Assembly (NCBI GenBank): GCA_019321725.1
Contig: CM033114.1
Span: 20,849,797-20,913,796 of the forward strand
DNA from: Paulownia fortunei
Taxonomy: Eukaryota; Streptophyta; Magnoliopsida; Lamiales; Paulowniaceae
Reading direction: 5' to 3'
Length of the DNA: 64,000 nucleotides
Shown here: one piece after another, positions 60,349 through 64,000 of the stretch
How positions within the stretch are numbered: the first letter of the stretch is position 1
How the letters are laid out: every line of letters starts with the position of its first letter
The notes under the pieces: generated by a model
What the model was told of the DNA's origin: nothing
Seen by the model: only the letters and a program-made list of their open reading frames with translations
Databases searched by the model: none
Translations under genes and position numbers: made by a program

Positions 60349-63300
60349 CTACAACCCGAATACTCTGGTGTATACATCGCTTGAATTAAACATTAGATCC
60401 CCATACCCGGGAAAGTACTTGACTCCTAATCTCTCATTCATCTGAAGTTCTGTCATGCCCACTTCACCTTTATGTTGGACCTCATCCAGACTATGCCTGT
60501 AGCCATTGGTATTGGAGATGTGACCGATTGCATACGTCTGCTGTGACATTTGTGTGAAGAAAGATGGATCGCATTTTTGGTGTTCATATATGTCGTCTAG
60601 CCCAGACAGCCCATTCCCCATATGACCAGTATAACTCAGTTCCTGCTGAATGGGTGGAGTTTGGGGTGCAAACATTTGAGAGAATTTGGGGTCCTGATGA
60701 GCAGATGCTGATTGTTGCATCAAAAGCCAGAGTCTTGACTCATCCTCGAATGCACTCAGCCATGGAGTACCTGTTGGCCCCATTTCAAAGCTTGGGTTTT
60801 TGAACCCATTTGTTCGTTTACCTTTACTACAACTTAATAAAGCAGGATCAAAGAAATCAACATCATCAGTGCTGCTACTGAGCCTTGTTGATGATGGTTG
60901 AAGCAAAGTGGTGGGAAAAGACGAAGCATTAGCCAAACCACTACCTGCAAAAGAACAGGAGGAAAGAACAAATGCGTTCACCAACAATGACTAATGATAA
61001 AGAGAGAAGCACTGCCGTGGGAGAAGGAATGGTGGTTAAGGGCACAAACCGGACGAGGCACGGGGTAAACAGCCTGTTCTCCCACTTGTAGAAAACCCAG
61101 GAGGTGGATCTCTAGATGGCACTGAGAACCCAGGCGGAGCCAAACTTTGAGCCCTACTTACTGCAGGAAGAGATAATGAAGATACAAATACACAAAATCA
61201 GGCAATATAAAAAGGCTGACTGAAAATGAGACAGACACTTGGATTGAAATAGAACCATAAACTATTCTGAAAATATAGAGCAAGGTCCAATCATAAATTT
61301 CAAAAAGATTTCATGGAGTTATATTCATAGAGCTCTTAGCAACATCCTATTATACATGTCTCCGAATTTTCTAGATTATGAATGTTCAGGCTAACAGCTA
61401 CAACAATGCGTAACACCTAATCTGTGCTTAAGAGAAAAAAATGCAATACAAACATAATGAAAAACCAGAACAACATTGAAGGTCCTAAAAATGTTTAAGA
61501 GTAATATTCTGAATCCGAATGGGCATGCATATATGTATACACGCATATACAAGGGAAATCGTTAAGGACCACAAAGAGGACAATCAAATCAACATTTTAG
61601 AGAGACAACTGACCACGAAATTACAACAAAAATATGGCAAACCTATCAGTGGTTGGAAGTGGACCTTCCTATTGGTCAAATACCTATTTGCAAACATCTT
61701 GTTTCCTTTCATTGCAAAACTCACAGTTCTAAGATAACAACCCAGATGGTTTTCTTCTAGATGATGCACATATGGAATAATATATGATATATAAAATAAA
61801 TTTAAAAAAGAAGTTAAAACCAAAAAAATTCTATTTCATGTACCTGGATACTGAGGCTTACACAAGTACTGCTCCTTGTTATCCCCATATTCTGGAAGGA
61901 TAGATCCAGCCATTTGACTAGCAAAGCCCTCTTGTTTAACAAATGAATACTCTGATTGGTCACTATTTAGGGAACTCCAGGAAGAACCGCCCAACCCATC
62001 AGTTTCATCAAGCAACTCAGATAAACCTTTAGGCATTGTCAAAGAATCTTCACAAGAATCAAAATCTATTGACATGATATTTGAAATTATACTGCTCTCT
62101 ACAGCATCTAAAACAGAATTTTCCTTGTCATTGTTCAAGTGACCGTCATCTATTCTTCGTAAGTGCTCAACTATTTCTTCATTGGAATATGACTTGGAAC
62201 TTCTATAAATTCTATCAGATTTTGCAGAATTTTGAAACTTCATCTCTTGGCATGAATCAGTTAATATGGAATTTACACATCTGATAGGTAAAGAAGCCTC
62301 ATCCTCACGATTATGTACAGGATTGTGATCCACAGTAAAAGCATTCACACTATGTGACTTTTTGTGTAATAATGCCGGACCACCTGAATCCTCTGAAACG
62401 ATTGCAGGATAGGATGGATGAACAAAAAAAGCCCTATGACTTGAACAGGTGTCCTTAGGTCCTAGATTATCAGATAACAATGATGGTTCATCTGGAATAT
62501 TTTCATATAACCCATTCCCAATGTGATTAGAACAGGACATTTTAAACAGGGTTGGAAAAGAATATGGCTCTCCTGCATGTATATCTCCACTAATTGTTAC
62601 TGAAGATAATTCAGAACATAGGTTTAGAATCCTCCTATCTTCAGGAATATTTCCATCCTTTTCAAGAGCAGCACAATTTGATCGTCCAACAATATCTACA
62701 AAAGTTGTCATTTTGTGAGGTACTGCAATAGCTCCTTCCTTCTCTTTAGAGGAAAGTGGGCAAGTTATATCACCGGTGCTATTTGAAGAACCATGACCTG
62801 CATCCTGGACAGTGACACCAGAGACAGTGATGATGTTTCAGCAAAAGAGGAACATATAAATAACAAAAATGATGTTATATAGATAAATTGTTAGGTGTTA
62901 TCCAAAGAAAGATGGTATCAATCAATGAAAACAAAGTTATGATCATGTTCTGACCATGTCTTCATCAATCTTAAATCAAGTGACAATTTGTACAAGTCAC
63001 TTACAGATATGCCACTTCTAACAGTAGATTTGTCAGTAAAAGCACTGGTACTATTGCAGATATCATCAGCGGGAGGAGGCAACACATTGCCCGAGCGCTT
63101 TACCACATTGTTTGTAGCACCAACAATTTGTTGAACTCTACTCCTTTAAAACCACAAATTAGAAAGGGTCAAACCAGTAAAAAGTAGATACAGCAATTAA
63201 ACCAGCTCGTTAACTTTCTACAAATACCTTCATAGGAATGAATAAATCTAGAATACTAACCCACAATTCTAGGAATATAATTGGTCAAAAAACATGTGAC

Positions 63301-64000
63301 AAATTACAATCAATGTGAAGCCCCAAGTAAGAAGATCTAAATCCTACACTTTGGATATGCATCCATGATCTTAAATAAGCTCTCAAAGAAAATAACAGAA
63401 AAGGAGCAAGGTAATAGAGATGCAACAATGATCAACTAAAGAGCACGGTACTCCAGAAATTATTTGAACATGTTCTTGATATCACAGACACTAGCAAATT
63501 GCTGTTTCTCGAAGCTAGTACATAATTTATCCATTTTCCTTTAAGCAAGAATAATTACCACATGCATGTGCAACATTTTCAAAAGACTCATAACCAGACA
63601 AACAGAAGCTAATGGAGAATCAATGATAAGACCATATTCTATGTCTTTCCCATGGGGGTGCCGCCATCTGAATATAGTATAATTTGCATGCTATAAGCTC
63701 CAAAATGAATCTGGCTGACTGTAATTTGATGTACATGAGAACCGTTTTCTTACAAGTCTAGATAAGCAAGCACTCCTATATATTCACTACATTCTCTTCC
63801 TAAACTGGAGTTTGGTCATAATATCTCAAACACTTTATTCATCAGGAGGCATATAAATTCAGCAATTTCTTTTTAAAATAACAGATCAATCACAGGTACA
63901 AAATTGGAAGATAACACAGGAATTAAATAAGGTTGTACGTATGATACCTCGTATGAACTGCAGCAACCTCATCTTTTCCAAAACTATCATCATCAGCCCC
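60349..64000 (-). CDS. CNOT4-like protein (CCR4-NOT subunit 4 / NOT4), 3' part
   Basis: Exons, high to low: 64000-63948 (cut by the edge), 63140-63005, 62804-61844, 61160-61050, 60944-60349. All junctions are GT-AG and in frame. Readable blocks typical of plant CNOT4-like proteins: DDDSFGKDEVAAVHT-SRVQQ, IVGATNNVVKRSGNVLPPP, SIISNIMSIDFDSCEDSLTM, LAPPGFSVPSRDPPPGFST, DDVDFFDPALLSCSKGK, and the end GYGDLMFNSSDVYTRVFGL. Known members carry an N-terminal RING finger and RRM, which would lie beyond the right edge, and act as ubiquitin ligases of the CCR4-NOT mRNA deadenylation complex. The visible part is low-complexity Ser/Pro-rich and probably disordered. The PPGF repeats are a family hallmark. 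The fragment shows no break. Confidence 0.87.

Noticed and set aside
1..64000. CRISPR arrays, operons, phage or bacterial mobile elements
   Set aside because: The sequence is plant nuclear DNA with spliceosomal introns, and no regularly spaced repeats were seen.
1..64000. tRNA, rRNA or snRNA genes
   Set aside because: Apart from the SINE A/B boxes and the B-box-like words at 36.3 kb I saw no sequence that folds as a full tRNA and no rRNA or snRNA similarity. A covariance search would be needed for certainty.

Overview
This is a nuclear chromosome segment from a flowering plant. It is AT-rich, its genes are intron-bearing, and it carries typical angiosperm families: a DYW-type PPR protein, a euAP2 factor with a miR172 site, a lambda-class GST, a CC-NBS-LRR protein and a plastid-targeted ribosomal protein. 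The gene styles suggest a core eudicot, perhaps an asterid, but nothing fixes the species.

Left part (1-12.5 kb): RPL10 of the plastid ribosome (minus strand), two adjacent long-TIR elements just upstream of it, and a 12-exon HAD-IIA phosphatase-like gene of the CECR5/HDHD5 family (minus).

Region 12-22 kb: three short genes on the minus strand encode peptides sharing a PP-x-RGQIKA-x-IF core. Two of them, 47 codons each, sit in the long copies of a head-to-tail segmental duplication (about 13.4-17.0 and 19.3-21.9 kb). A truncated third copy lies between them, and inserts differ between the copies.

Region 23.6-28.1 kb: an intact intronless PPR-DYW gene resembling Arabidopsis At3g24000, followed by a 5'-truncated, frameshifted remnant of a PARP3-type poly(ADP-ribose) polymerase gene.

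Region 28-43.5 kb: mostly gene-free and repeat-rich. It holds copies of a roughly 400 bp TIR element family, a tRNA-derived SINE with target-site duplication, and simple repeats.

Right part (43.5-64 kb): a complete 10-exon euAP2/TOE (RAP2-7-like) gene (plus) preceded by a strong G-quadruplex tract; a 9-exon plastid-type lambda GST (minus) convergent with it; a repeat-rich spacer; a single-exon CNL resistance gene with altered NB-ARC motifs (plus) and a Ty3/gypsy fragment behind it; and the 3' half of a CNOT4-like gene (minus) running off the right edge. The genes look like independent neighbours and I see no operon-like or biosynthetic cluster. The most unusual items are the duplicated micropeptide locus and the well-preserved insertion histories.
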